64,000 nt of DNA from Pseudomonas triticifolii (GTDB lineage Bacteria; Pseudomonadota; Gammaproteobacteria; Pseudomonadales; Pseudomonadaceae), in NCBI RefSeq assembly GCF_014358015.1, contig NZ_JACONV010000014.1:1-64000 (forward strand), written 5' to 3'. Under the pieces are notes generated by a model. That model did not search any database and was not told the DNA's origin. It saw nothing but the letters and a program-made list of their open reading frames with translations. The position numbers and the translations under genes are program-made. Shown in pieces: positions 18,283-26,112 of this stretch; within the stretch, counting starts at the first letter, position 1, and each line of letters starts with the position of its first letter.

Positions 18283-20064
18283 TTAGCGGTCCACGTCGGC
18301 CATAACGAAATCGATACTACCCAGGTACGCGATCAAGTCCGCGACCATGCTGCCTTTGATCACCGAAGGGATCTGCTGCAGATGCGGGAAACTTGGAGTG
18401 CGGATCCGGGTACGGTAGCTCATGGTGCCGCCGTCGCTCGTCAGGTAATAACTGTTGATACCCTTGGTCGCTTCGATCATCTGGAAGGATTCGTTGGCCG
18501 GCATGACCGGGCCCCACGAAACCTGCAGGAAGTGCGTGATCAGGGTTTCGATGTGTTGCAGCGTGCGCTCTTTGGGCGGCGGCGTGGTCAGCGGGTGATC
18601 CGCCTTGTACGGGCCAGCCGGCATGTTGCGCATGCATTGATCGATGATCTTGATGCTCTGGCGCATTTCTTCCACGCGCACCATGCAGCGGTCATAGGCA
18701 TCACCGTGCACGGCCAGCGGCACTTCGAATTCGAAGTTCTCATAGCCCGAGTAAGGACGAGCCTTGCGCAGGTCGAAGTCCAGACCGGTGGCGCGCAGGC
18801 TCGGGCCGGTTACGCCCCAGTCCAGTGCTTCCTTGGTGTTGTAGGCGGCGACGCCGACGGTACGACCTTTAAGGATGCTGTTCTGCAGGGCTGCCTTGTT
18901 GTATTCGTCGAGACGCTTTGGCAGCCAGTCAACGAAGTCCTTGACCAGCTTTTCCCAACCGCGTGGCAGATCGTGGGCAACGCCGCCGATGCGATACCAG
19001 GCCGGGTGCAGACGGAAACCGGTAATGGCTTCGATCACCGTGTACGCCTTCTGGCGGTCGGTGAAGGTGAAGAACACCGGCGTCATCGCACCAACGTCCT
19101 GGATGTAGGTACCCAGGAACAACAAGTGGCTGGTGATACGGAAGAACTCGGCCATCATGATGCGGATCACGTTCACGCGATCCGGCACGGTGATGCCCGC
19201 CAGTTTTTCGACCGATAGCACGTAGGGCAGGTTGTTCATCACCCCGCCGAGGTAATCGATACGGTCGGTGTAAGGAATGTAGCTGTGCCAGGACTGGCGC
19301 TCGCCCATCTTCTCGGCACCACGGTGGTGGTAGCCGATGTCTGGAACGCAATCGACGATTTCTTCGCCGTCCAGTTGCAGAATGATACGGAAGGCACCGT
19401 GGGCCGAAGGGTGGTTCGGGCCCAGGTTGAGGAACATGTAGTCCTCGTTCTTGCCGGACCGCTTCATGCCCCAGGCTTCCGGATTGAAGCGCGCGGCTTC
19501 TTCTTCCAGTTGCTGCTTGGCCAGCGTCAGGCTGTACGGATCGAATTCGGTCGCACGCGCCGGGAAATCCTTGCGCAGCGGGTGACCTTCCCAGGTCGGC
19601 GGCATCATGATGCGGGTAAGGTGCGGGTGGCCCGGGAAGTCGATCCCGAACATGTCCCACACTTCACGCTCGTACCAGTTGGCGTTTGGCCAGATACCGG
19701 TGACGGTCGGTACGCTCAGGTCGCCTTCCGACAGCGCTACCTTGATCATGACGTCACTGTTACGTTCTATCGACATCAGGTGATAGAAGACCGTGAAGTC
19801 AGCACCCGGAAGACCACGGCGATGGGTGCGCAGGCGCTCGTCCACGCCGTGCAGGTCGTAAAGCATGGAGTAGGGTTTGGATACCTGACGCAGGAAGGTC
19901 AGGATCTCGACCAGTCGGGCGCGCTCAACCCACAGCACAGGCATGCCAGTGCGGGTCGGCTGGGCCGTGAAGGCCTCGGCGCCAAAACGGTTGTTCAGTT
20001 CAACGACGACGTCTTGGTCGTCAGCCTTGTAAGGCGGGATGTACAGAGCGTTGTCTGCAGTCAT
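18283..20064 (-). CDS. nuoCD: NADH-quinone oxidoreductase fused subunit C/D
   Basis: This 593-residue fusion has an N-terminal NuoC domain (30-kDa; about 1-185, with EREVWDMFGIDFPGHPHL) and a C-terminal NuoD domain (49-kDa; about 205-593). The latter has the quinone-site signatures NLGPNHPSAHGAFR and the invariant C-terminal PSVIKGSMVADLIAYLGSIDFVMADVDR end. The fused form is usual for gamma-proteobacteria. I take ATG 20064 as start (MTADNALYIPPYK) rather than an in-frame TTG three codons upstream. Confidence 0.97.
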   Translation of the reverse strand: MTADNALYIPPYKADDQDVVVELNNRFGAEAFTAQPTRTGMPVLWVERARLVEILTFLRQVSKPYSMLYDLHGVDERLRTHRRGLPGADFTVFYHLMSIERNSDVMIKVALSEGDLSVPTVTGIWPNANWYEREVWDMFGIDFPGHPHLTRIMMPPTWEGHPLRKDFPARATEFDPYSLTLAKQQLEEEAARFNPEAWGMKRSGKNEDYMFLNLGPNHPSAHGAFRIILQLDGEEIVDCVPDIGYHHRGAEKMGERQSWHSYIPYTDRIDYLGGVMNNLPYVLSVEKLAGITVPDRVNVIRIMMAEFFRITSHLLFLGTYIQDVGAMTPVFFTFTDRQKAYTVIEAITGFRLHPAWYRIGGVAHDLPRGWEKLVKDFVDWLPKRLDEYNKAALQNSILKGRTVGVAAYNTKEALDWGVTGPSLRATGLDFDLRKARPYSGYENFEFEVPLAVHGDAYDRCMVRVEEMRQSIKIIDQCMRNMPAGPYKADHPLTTPPPKERTLQHIETLITHFLQVSWGPVMPANESFQMIEATKGINSYYLTSDGGTMSYRTRIRTPSFPHLQQIPSVIKGSMVADLIAYLGSIDFVMADVDR

Positions 20065-20138
20065 AGGTCTCAATCACTTCGGTCAACGTACAGAATCAAC
20101 CCCGGTTCTTGTCTTTTTTATAAGAAGAACGGGCTGGA

Positions 20139-20813
20139 TCAGACTTCGTCGGGGCTGCGCAGGTTGGTGACCTGAATACGCTGTTCGCGGCGCTGTTCCT
20201 TTTGCGACGGCATATCGGCGCGGTACACGCCTTGATCACCGACGACCCAGGAAAGGGGGCGACGCTCCTGGCCGATGGATTCCTGCAGCAGCATCAGGCC
20301 TTGCAGAAATGCCTCTGGGCGGGGCGGGCAGCCGGGCACGTAGACATCCACGGGGAGGAACTTGTCCACACCCTGGACCACAGAGTAGATGTCGTACATG
20401 CCACCGGAGTTGGCACACGCGCCCATGGAAATGACCCACTTGGGTTCGAGCATCTGTTCATACAGACGCTGAATGATGGGGGCCATCTTCAAGAACGGCG
20501 TACCAGCGATTACCATGAAATCCGCCTGACGTGGCGAAGCCCGGATAACCTCTGCGCCGAAGCGCGCGATATCGTGAGGTGCCGTGAAGGCGGTGGTCAT
20601 TTCCACGTAGCAGCACGACAGACCGAAGTTGTAGGGCCACAGGGAGTTCTTACGTCCCCAGTTGACCGCACCATTCAGCACGTCTTCAAGCTTGCCCATG
20701 AAAATGTTTTTGTGGACTTGGTCTTCTAACGGATCGGAAACGGTTTCCCGTTTGCCGATGGGGTACTGCTCGTTAGGAGCATCCGGGTCGATCCTTGTAA
20801 GATTATATTGCAT
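20139..20813 (-). CDS. nuoB: NADH-quinone oxidoreductase subunit B
   Basis: This 224-residue subunit holds the terminal 4Fe-4S cluster N2 that reduces quinone. The ligands are visible as the tandem pair in LSCCYVEM, the Cys in SMGACANSGGMYDIYS, and the Cys in VPGCPPRPEAF. A non-ligand position usually read as Cys in related proteins (GTCF) is Pro here (GTPFLKM), which should not affect the cluster. The ATG at 20813 (MQYNLTRIDPDAP) is preferred over a TTG two codons upstream. Confidence 0.97.
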   Translation of the reverse strand: MQYNLTRIDPDAPNEQYPIGKRETVSDPLEDQVHKNIFMGKLEDVLNGAVNWGRKNSLWPYNFGLSCCYVEMTTAFTAPHDIARFGAEVIRASPRQADFMVIAGTPFLKMAPIIQRLYEQMLEPKWVISMGACANSGGMYDIYSVVQGVDKFLPVDVYVPGCPPRPEAFLQGLMLLQESIGQERRPLSWVVGDQGVYRADMPSQKEQRREQRIQVTNLRSPDEV

Positions 20814-20823
20814 CGCCAAAGCC

Positions 20824-21237
20824 TCATTGTTTCAGCTTCGCTTGCCGATTACGGCGACCTTCAGGAGCCCAGTCAAGAGCGCCAACCCGCCATAGGTAGA
20901 CAAGACCTGCCAACAGAATTGCTATGAAAACGAGAGCTTCGACGAATCCGGTCCAGCCGCTTTCGCGGACGGACACAGACCAGGCAAAGAGAAAAAGGGC
21001 TTCAATGTCAAAGATCACGAAAAGCATCGCGACCAGATAGAATTTTGCGGAAAGACGCAGGCGCGCGCTGCCGGTAGGCAACATGCCGGATTCGAAAGGT
21101 TCGTTCTTGCTGCGGCCCCAGGCCTTGCTTCCGAGCAGGCTGGACAGACCGAGCATGAAGGCGCAAAGGCCGACAACACCCAAAAGGAAAATGGCGAAGC
21201 CCCAGTTGTGGGCAATCAATCCTGTCGATTCGGGCAT
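20824..21237 (-). CDS. nuoA: NADH-quinone oxidoreductase subunit A
   Basis: This 137-residue three-helix membrane subunit (ND3-like) opens the nuo operon. The loop [45 protein letters not shown] is the family hallmark (split here only for description: FESG...KFYLVAM...FDIEALFL). The C-terminal extension [12 protein letters not shown] is short and basic. The promoter must lie in the 400 bases upstream, where a Fur-box-like dyad is seen. Confidence 0.95.
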
Positions 21238-21638
21238 GCTGGCAGTCCTTGTTAGAGAGCAAAGGTCTCTGTGCTTGATAAAGAGTTGAGGCAGTGACGA
21301 AATGTCGCAGCGCGGTCAACGCAATGATTTTATGTGCAAACAGTTAGCAAGTAAATTTTCTACATCAAATTTATTCAACGAATCAATCGGCTATAAGCCT
21401 CCAGAAAGGCTGGAGGGCATGCGGGACGGGGCTCGTGGGGCGTTTCACCGATTATGTATCCGTGCACCGAAAGTGACTGAAACGCAATTTGAATGATAAT
21501 TGATATCATTTGTGGGGCGGTTGTTAGTTTGGTGTGACATAGTTGCGACGCGGGTCCATTTACAACCCGCCGTTTTTATCGCAGTTCCTGCGGCGCTCTG
21601 CATTGTCCGGAATCAATATTCATTCGACCGCTTACAAT
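21238..21638. other. nuo promoter region / gap between nuoA and the aceA terminator
   Basis: About 400 bases without a convincing gene. It should carry the nuo promoter (minus strand). It contains a near-perfect dyad at 21494-21508 that resembles a Fur box (own entry) within an AT-rich patch (about 21330-21370 and 21480-21520). Short reading frames here have no recognisable family. Confidence 0.6.
21494..21508. promoter_or_regulatory. Fur-box-like dyad upstream of nuoA
   Basis: TGATAATTGATATCA matches the 7-1-7 Fur consensus TGATAATNATTATCA at all but two defined positions. It lies about 257 bases upstream of the nuoA start and downstream of the aceA terminator, so nuo is its natural target. 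AT-rich chance similarity is possible. Confidence 0.4.
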
Positions 21639-21667
21639 AAAAAAACCGCCCGATTGGGCGGTTTTTC
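21639..21667 (-). terminator. Terminator after aceA
   Basis: AACCGCCC/GGGCGGTT stem, 4-base loop, with A-run on the left giving a U-tract for the minus-strand aceA transcript (and a shorter T-run on the right). It lies about 22 bases after the aceA stop. Confidence 0.9.
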
Positions 21668-21689
21668 ATTCAGCATGCGGCAGGTAGTA

Positions 21690-23015
21690 TCAGTGGAATT
21701 GCTCTTCTTCGGTGGAGCCGGTGAGTGCGGTGACGGAGGAGGCGCCGCCCTGGATCACGGTGGTCATGTCGTCGAAGTAGCCAGTACCCACTTCCTGCTG
21801 GTGGGCCACGAACGTGTAGCCCTTGGCGGCGTCAGCGAATTCCTGCTCCTGCAGTTTCACGTAGGCAGTCATGTCGTTGCGGGCGTAATCGTGTGCCAGG
21901 TTGAACATGCTGTGCCACATGTTGTGGATGCCCGCCAGTGTGATGAACTGGTGCTTGTAGCCCATGGCTGACAGTTCTCGCTGAAATTTCGCGATGGTTG
22001 CGTCATCCAGGTTCTTCTTCCAGTTGAAGGACGGCGAGCAGTTGTAGGACAGCAACTGGTCCGGGTATTCCTTCTTGATCGCTTCGGCGAATCGACGGGC
22101 TTCTTCCAGATCCGGCTTGGCGGTTTCACACCAGATCAGATCGGCGTAAGGCGCGTAGGCCAGGCCGCGAGAAATGGCCTGATCCAGACCCGCGCGGACC
22201 TTGTAGAAACCTTCCGGTGTGCGCTGGCCGGTCACGAACTCTTTGTCGTAAGGGTCGCAGTCCGAGGTCAGCAGGTCTGCCGCGTTGGCGTCGGTGCGGG
22301 CCAGAATGATCGTGGGTACCCCAGCGACGTCAGCAGCCAGGCGGGCAGCCACCAGCTTCTGAATCGCTTCCTGAGTCGGCACCAGTACCTTGCCACCCAT
22401 ATGGCCGCATTTTTTTACGGAGGCCAGCTGATCTTCGAAGTGCACACCGGCAGCACCAGCCTCGATCATGCTTTTCATCAGCTCGTAGGCGTTCAGGACG
22501 CCTCCAAAACCGGCTTCCGCATCCGCTACGATCGGTGCGAAGTAGTCGATATAGCCTTCGTCACCTGGATTCTTGCCGGCTTTCCACTGGATCTGGTCGG
22601 CGCGACGAAATGAGTTGTTGATGCGCTTGACCACCGTTGGAACCGAGTCGACCGGGTAAAGCGACTGGTCCGGGTACATGGACTCGGCGGAATTGTTGTC
22701 GGCGGCAACCTGCCAGCCAGAGAGGTAGATCGCCTGGATACCGGCCTTGACTTGCTGCACAGCCTGACCACCGGTCAGGGCACCCATGCAGTTGACGAAG
22801 TCCTTGTCTGGTCGAAAGGACGGCTTGGCACCTTGAGTGACCAGATTCCAGAGCTTGTCAGCGCCCATTTTTGCGAGGGTATGTTCCGGTTGAACCGAGC
22901 CACGCAAGCGGACCACATCTGCGGCGGAATAAGTACGGGTCACGTTTTTCCAGCGCGGATTTTCAGCCCAGTCTTTCTCAAGAGCCGCTATTTGTTGTTC
23001 GCGTGTCAGTGCCAT
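21690..23015 (-). CDS. aceA: Isocitrate lyase
   Basis: This 441-residue cytosolic enzyme cleaves isocitrate to succinate and glyoxylate, the first step of the glyoxylate shunt. The catalytic loop KKCGHMGGK (nucleophile C203) is intact, and magnesium-site residues sit in DAEAGFGG and VHFEDQ. Length matches the shorter (E. coli-type, about 430-440) isoform rather than the 530-residue P. aeruginosa type. The ATG at 23015 follows a GAGG-containing site. A 500-base leader or promoter region precedes it, with a perfect dyad resembling the RccR operator. It competes for isocitrate with the dehydrogenase encoded 7 kb away. Confidence 0.96.
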   Translation of the reverse strand: MALTREQQIAALEKDWAENPRWKNVTRTYSAADVVRLRGSVQPEHTLAKMGADKLWNLVTQGAKPSFRPDKDFVNCMGALTGGQAVQQVKAGIQAIYLSGWQVAADNNSAESMYPDQSLYPVDSVPTVVKRINNSFRRADQIQWKAGKNPGDEGYIDYFAPIVADAEAGFGGVLNAYELMKSMIEAGAAGVHFEDQLASVKKCGHMGGKVLVPTQEAIQKLVAARLAADVAGVPTIILARTDANAADLLTSDCDPYDKEFVTGQRTPEGFYKVRAGLDQAISRGLAYAPYADLIWCETAKPDLEEARRFAEAIKKEYPDQLLSYNCSPSFNWKKNLDDATIAKFQRELSAMGYKHQFITLAGIHNMWHSMFNLAHDYARNDMTAYVKLQEQEFADAAKGYTFVAHQQEVGTGYFDDMTTVIQGGASSVTALTGSTEEEQFH

Positions 23016-23402
23016 GGTGATAAACCTCTAGAAGTAGGTCTTGTAGGAAAGTCCTGCTCCGCCAAAACGCCTCGTTTATCGAAGGCACGGTAAATGGCTG
23101 CTCGCTGATGAGAGGCCCTGGACCAGGCCGCGGTTTAAAGGATTGCGAAAGGTGAACGATGGCTCGAGGGGGAGCGGGTACCGGGCATGACTCAGTCAAG
23201 TGGACAGTCTGGCTCGTGGATGCCGTTGTGCGTCACCAAAAAGCCTTGCCGGGTTACCGTTTACGCTTCCGTCCCTCGGGACAACTTCGTTCCAGTCGCA
23301 ACCTCGTCAAACTGCCTTGTGGGCGGTGCGGACACGAACCGGCTCTAGTGGGTGAGTCAGAGCGCGATTCGAAGGCCTTTGCGGGGCCTCTGATCAGCGG
23401 GA

Positions 23403-23429
23403 GCGAGGCAATCATGCCTCGCGTCTTTT
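23403..23429 (+). terminator. Orphan plus-strand intrinsic terminator upstream of aceA
   Basis: An 8-bp perfect stem GCGAGGCA/TGCCTCGC with a 4-base loop is followed by GTCTTTT on the plus strand only. No annotated plus-strand gene ends here, so it could end a small RNA or an antisense transcript over the aceA leader. Confidence 0.5.
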
Positions 23430-23445
23430 GACCCGTCAAACGATT

Positions 23446-23471
23446 TGTAGTGCTTTTCTGTTATCACTACA
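23446..23471. promoter_or_regulatory. Perfect TGTAGTG-N12-CACTACA dyad, RccR-operator-like, upstream of aceA
   Basis: Seven-base arms are perfectly inverted around 12 bases. This resembles, from memory, the TGTAGT...ACTACA sites bound by RccR, the KDPG-responsive RpiR-family regulator of aceA, glcB and pyruvate metabolism in P. fluorescens. The site is about 430 bases upstream of the aceA ATG. The exact published spacer was not checked. Confidence 0.5.
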
Positions 23472-23539
23472 TATTTACCTGAAACCGACCGAGTGGTCAC
23501 TAAAAGCCCCGTAGGTACTGGCTTTCAGGGCAGAGCAGG

Positions 23540-24271
23540 CTACTCGAGGGTTTGCACCATGACGCGCAGTACCATATCGTCCCGACCCTGGGTCGAATAG
23601 CGCTGCGCAATACCGTTCTGATCGGCCACAGACTGGTCGCTGCTGCTGGCCAGCGTGATCCATTCGCCCAGGCGGCCACTGACCTGGCTATCGGTACTTT
23701 GCACCTTGATGGTATCGGGGCGCTCCTGGCTCATTCGGTCGCGATTGGTGCTGATGCTAAGGTGCACATTGTCGCCGGTGACGCTGGCAGTGACATAGAA
23801 GCCTTGGGTCACGTTCCTGTATTCGGTGTTGCTCTGCGCATACCCGTAGGAGTCTGTCGAGGACGTCGTCAGTGGCACGCTTTGTCCAATCTGAATCAAT
23901 GCCGGCGTTCCCTCACTGGTCTGCACCTGCTGTACGCCACCTTCGCGACTGGCAGTGCCGTAACTGATGACTCGCGAACCGTTAGCGCTACGGGAGGCGT
24001 TCTCGCTGGTATCCACGCTGATCAACAGGCGTTTTGGAGCGGTATCAAGTTGCAGAATAAGGCTACGAAGTTCTTCGATCTTGCGAGAATCCGCGTTGAC
24101 AATCAGTTGGTTGCCGTAAGCGCTTACCGTGCCATCCTGGCCTAGAAAGGACTTCGCGACAGGCAGCAGATCAGCGCTGGTCCGGTAGTTCAGCGGCACC
24201 ACCTCTGTGGCTGCAAGTGTGCAGGCGCTGAAAGCGATCAGCAGCGAGGCGAGCAGGGTACGTCCTGACAT
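23540..24271 (-). CDS. Exported protein with secretin short (STN/N0) domain, function unknown
   Basis: This 243-residue protein has a signal-like N-terminus (MSGRTLLASLLIAFSACTLAA). A secretin N-domain-like repeat follows, with PLNYRTSADLLPVAKSFLG and QLIVNADSRKIEELRSLILQLD, as in type II/III secretion secretins and NolW proteins. The remaining half (about 90-243) is Ser/Thr/Gln-rich beta-like sequence, and no secretin pore domain is present. It is therefore not a pore-forming secretin; a periplasmic or surface protein is likely. No secretion genes lie nearby. It stands alone between aceA and the GNAT gene. Confidence concerns the coding region and domain, not the function. Confidence 0.75.
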   Translation of the reverse strand: MSGRTLLASLLIAFSACTLAATEVVPLNYRTSADLLPVAKSFLGQDGTVSAYGNQLIVNADSRKIEELRSLILQLDTAPKRLLISVDTSENASRSANGSRVISYGTASREGGVQQVQTSEGTPALIQIGQSVPLTTSSTDSYGYAQSNTEYRNVTQGFYVTASVTGDNVHLSISTNRDRMSQERPDTIKVQSTDSQVSGRLGEWITLASSSDQSVADQNGIAQRYSTQGRDDMVLRVMVQTLE

Positions 24272-24365
24272 GTCCAGTCTCCGCGATGATTGAGTGAAGC
24301 ATCATGGCTTAAAATAAGTGTGCACGGTTATCGGCCTGCGCCCAGTAAGCTGAACCGCTGGATGG

Positions 24366-24431
24366 CAAAACGCCCCATCATTACGTCTCTCAGCATAGTC
24401 AGGCTGCGGCGCAATGTGGGGCGTCGTGTTT
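24366..24431 (-). terminator. Possible terminator after the GNAT gene
   Basis: ACGCCCCA and TGGGGCGT arms are separated by about 39 bases, with a short T-rich stretch on both sides. The large loop makes it a weak candidate. Confidence 0.3.
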
Positions 24432-24469
24432 TTGTAGTGCGTTTGATAACGCCTACACAGGGCTAGCTT

Positions 24470-24892
24470 TCAGGCCTGGCGAACCATGTCTACGTGAGGC
24501 AGGCCTGCCTCAAGAAACTCGTCGCTGACTACGGTGAAGCCGAAGCGTTCGTAAAACGCGGCAGCCTGAACCTGAGCGCTGAGTTTCTGCTTCTGCAAGC
24601 CGCGCTTCTCGGCCTCACCGATCACTGCAGTGAGCAGCGATTCGCCGACTTTCAGGCCACGCCAGTCCTTGAGGACTGACAGGCGACCAATTTCACCATC
24701 CAGTAGCAGGCGGGCAGTGCCGATCGGGTAGTCGCCTTCATAAGCCAGGAAATGCACGGCATTCATGTCTTCTGAATCCCATTCCAGTTCCGGTGGTACC
24801 GATTGCTCGGCGATGAAGACTGCGTCGCGAATACGCCGAATGTCGGCGTTGTTTTTCTGCCAATCTGCAACGGATACGGTGATTTTATTCAT
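24470..24892 (-). CDS. GNAT-family N-acetyltransferase (ElaA/YjcF-like)
   Basis: This protein of about 140 residues has the GNAT fold. The acetyl-CoA loop is seen as GRLSVLKDWRGLKVGESLL, preceded by PIGTARLLLDGEIGRL and followed by AAFYERFGFTVVSDEFLEAGLPHVDM, an ending typical of the ElaA/YjcF subgroup. The substrate is unknown. ATG 24892 lies inside the last codons of roxA (8-base overlap), so the two are probably coupled; an in-frame TTG two codons upstream is less likely. Confidence 0.85.
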   Translation of the reverse strand: MNKITVSVADWQKNNADIRRIRDAVFIAEQSVPPELEWDSEDMNAVHFLAYEGDYPIGTARLLLDGEIGRLSVLKDWRGLKVGESLLTAVIGEAEKRGLQKQKLSAQVQAAAFYERFGFTVVSDEFLEAGLPHVDMVRQA

Positions 24893-26051
24893 CGGCAAAT
24901 CCCAGGCTTCCTTGTTTTACGAGTTCGCAAAGCAGATTGCGTCCCTCGTCATCGGCCAACCATTGGCCGAGGTTGTCGCTGTGCAATGCATCGGCAGCGC
25001 AGATCAGCTTTAGCAGATCGCGCAGGTTACCGGGCAGCAGGCGGCTCTGACCACTGGCAAACAGTAGCAGATCATCGTCTACTTCCGACCAGGCCAGGCG
25101 TGCGCTTGGGTTGCGGATCAGCACGGCACCCTGTTCCAGGCTGGCGATCAAATCCTCTTCGCCCAGTTCCGGGCCCACGACCAACTCAGGATAGCGTGGT
25201 TCGGTCATGAACTGGCCGAACCAGGTCAGCAGCAGACGCTCATCGCCCATGTGCTCGGCCAGCAGGGCCTTCAGGCGGTCCAGCGCGTCGTGCTGGATCT
25301 GGTGTGGATCATTGGCCGGTTGCGCATCGGCATCGGTGTAGCGTTCTTCGTCAGGGATGAACTGGCTGAGGAAGTCGGTGAAGTGCGTCAGCACCTCGGC
25401 TGCGCCAGGAGCGCGGAATCCGACCGAGTAAGTCAGGCAGTCATCTACGGCCACACCACAATGAGCCAGGCGCGGCGGGAGGTAAAGCATGTCGCCTGGC
25501 TCCAGCGTCCACTCTTCGGTGGCCTGGAAATCAGCAAGAATGCGCAGGTCGGCGTGCTGCAGTAGCGGGCTTTCGGCGTCGCACATCTGGCCGATCTGCC
25601 AGTGACGCTTGCCGTGACCTTGTAGCAGGAACACGTCGTAGTTGTCGAAATGCGGGCCGACACTGCCGCCCGGCGCTGCGTAGCTGATCATCACGTCATC
25701 GATGCGCCAGCTCGGCAGGAAACGGAAGTGCTCCAGCAGTTCGCTGACTTCCGGAACGAACTGGTCGACCGCTTGAACGAGCAGGGTCCACTCGCGCTCG
25801 GGCAGCTTGCTGAACTCGTCCTCGGCGAACGGGCCGCGGCGTAGCTCCCAGGGGCGTTCGCCTTTTTCGATGACCAGACGCGACTCGACCTCTTCTTCCA
25901 GGGCCAGACCCGCCAGCTCGTCTGCATCGATCGGGCTCTGAAAGTCCGGCAATGCCTGACGGATCAGCAGCGGCTTCTTTTGCCAGTAGTCACGCAGGAA
26001 AACGCGCGCGCTGATGCCGCCCAGAAGTTGAAGAGGAATATCAGGATTCAT
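24885..26051 (-). CDS. roxA: Ribosomal protein uL16 3-hydroxylase (JmjC/cupin, RoxA/YcfD-like)
   Basis: This 388-residue 2-oxoglutarate- and iron-dependent oxygenase should hydroxylate an arginine of ribosomal protein uL16. The iron triad reads H134 and D136 (GPHFDNYDV) and H197 (PPRLAHCGVAVDD). The N-terminal start LLGGISARVFLRDYWQKKPLLIRQA is diagnostic of the YcfD/RoxA group, and a winged-helix C-terminal region follows the JmjC core. ATG 26051 is preferred; a start 48 bases upstream would read through the purB terminator. It overlaps the GNAT gene by 8 bases. Confidence 0.9.
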   Translation of the reverse strand: MNPDIPLQLLGGISARVFLRDYWQKKPLLIRQALPDFQSPIDADELAGLALEEEVESRLVIEKGERPWELRRGPFAEDEFSKLPEREWTLLVQAVDQFVPEVSELLEHFRFLPSWRIDDVMISYAAPGGSVGPHFDNYDVFLLQGHGKRHWQIGQMCDAESPLLQHADLRILADFQATEEWTLEPGDMLYLPPRLAHCGVAVDDCLTYSVGFRAPGAAEVLTHFTDFLSQFIPDEERYTDADAQPANDPHQIQHDALDRLKALLAEHMGDERLLLTWFGQFMTEPRYPELVVGPELGEEDLIASLEQGAVLIRNPSARLAWSEVDDDLLLFASGQSRLLPGNLRDLLKLICAADALHSDNLGQWLADDEGRNLLCELVKQGSLGFADE

Positions 26052-26065
26052 GTGTAAGCCCTTGA

Positions 26066-26092
26066 AATGAAAACGCCCGGCACAGCCGGGCG
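26066..26092 (-). terminator. Terminator after purB
   Basis: CGCCCGGC/GCCGGGCG stem (8 bp) with 3-base loop, followed on the minus strand by TTTTCATTTC. It lies between purB and roxA. Confidence 0.85.
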
Positions 26093-26112
26093 TGTGCAAA
26101 TTGTATTGCGTG

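Larger units (their letters stand above)
23016..23539. other. Long gap between aceA and the upstream gene, with operator-like dyad and plus-strand terminator
   Basis: These 524 bases hold no convincing protein gene. A 90-codon frame at 23159-23431 (plus) has no recognisable family and poor codon character. Two structured elements are listed separately: an intrinsic terminator pointing plus (23403-23429) and a perfect TGTAGTG dyad (23446-23471). The aceA promoter should lie here on the minus strand. Confidence 0.6.

Noticed and set aside
23159..23431. 90-codon plus-strand frame in the aceA upstream gap
   Set aside because: Arg/Gly-rich, no family, ends across the terminator stem; better explained as non-coding.
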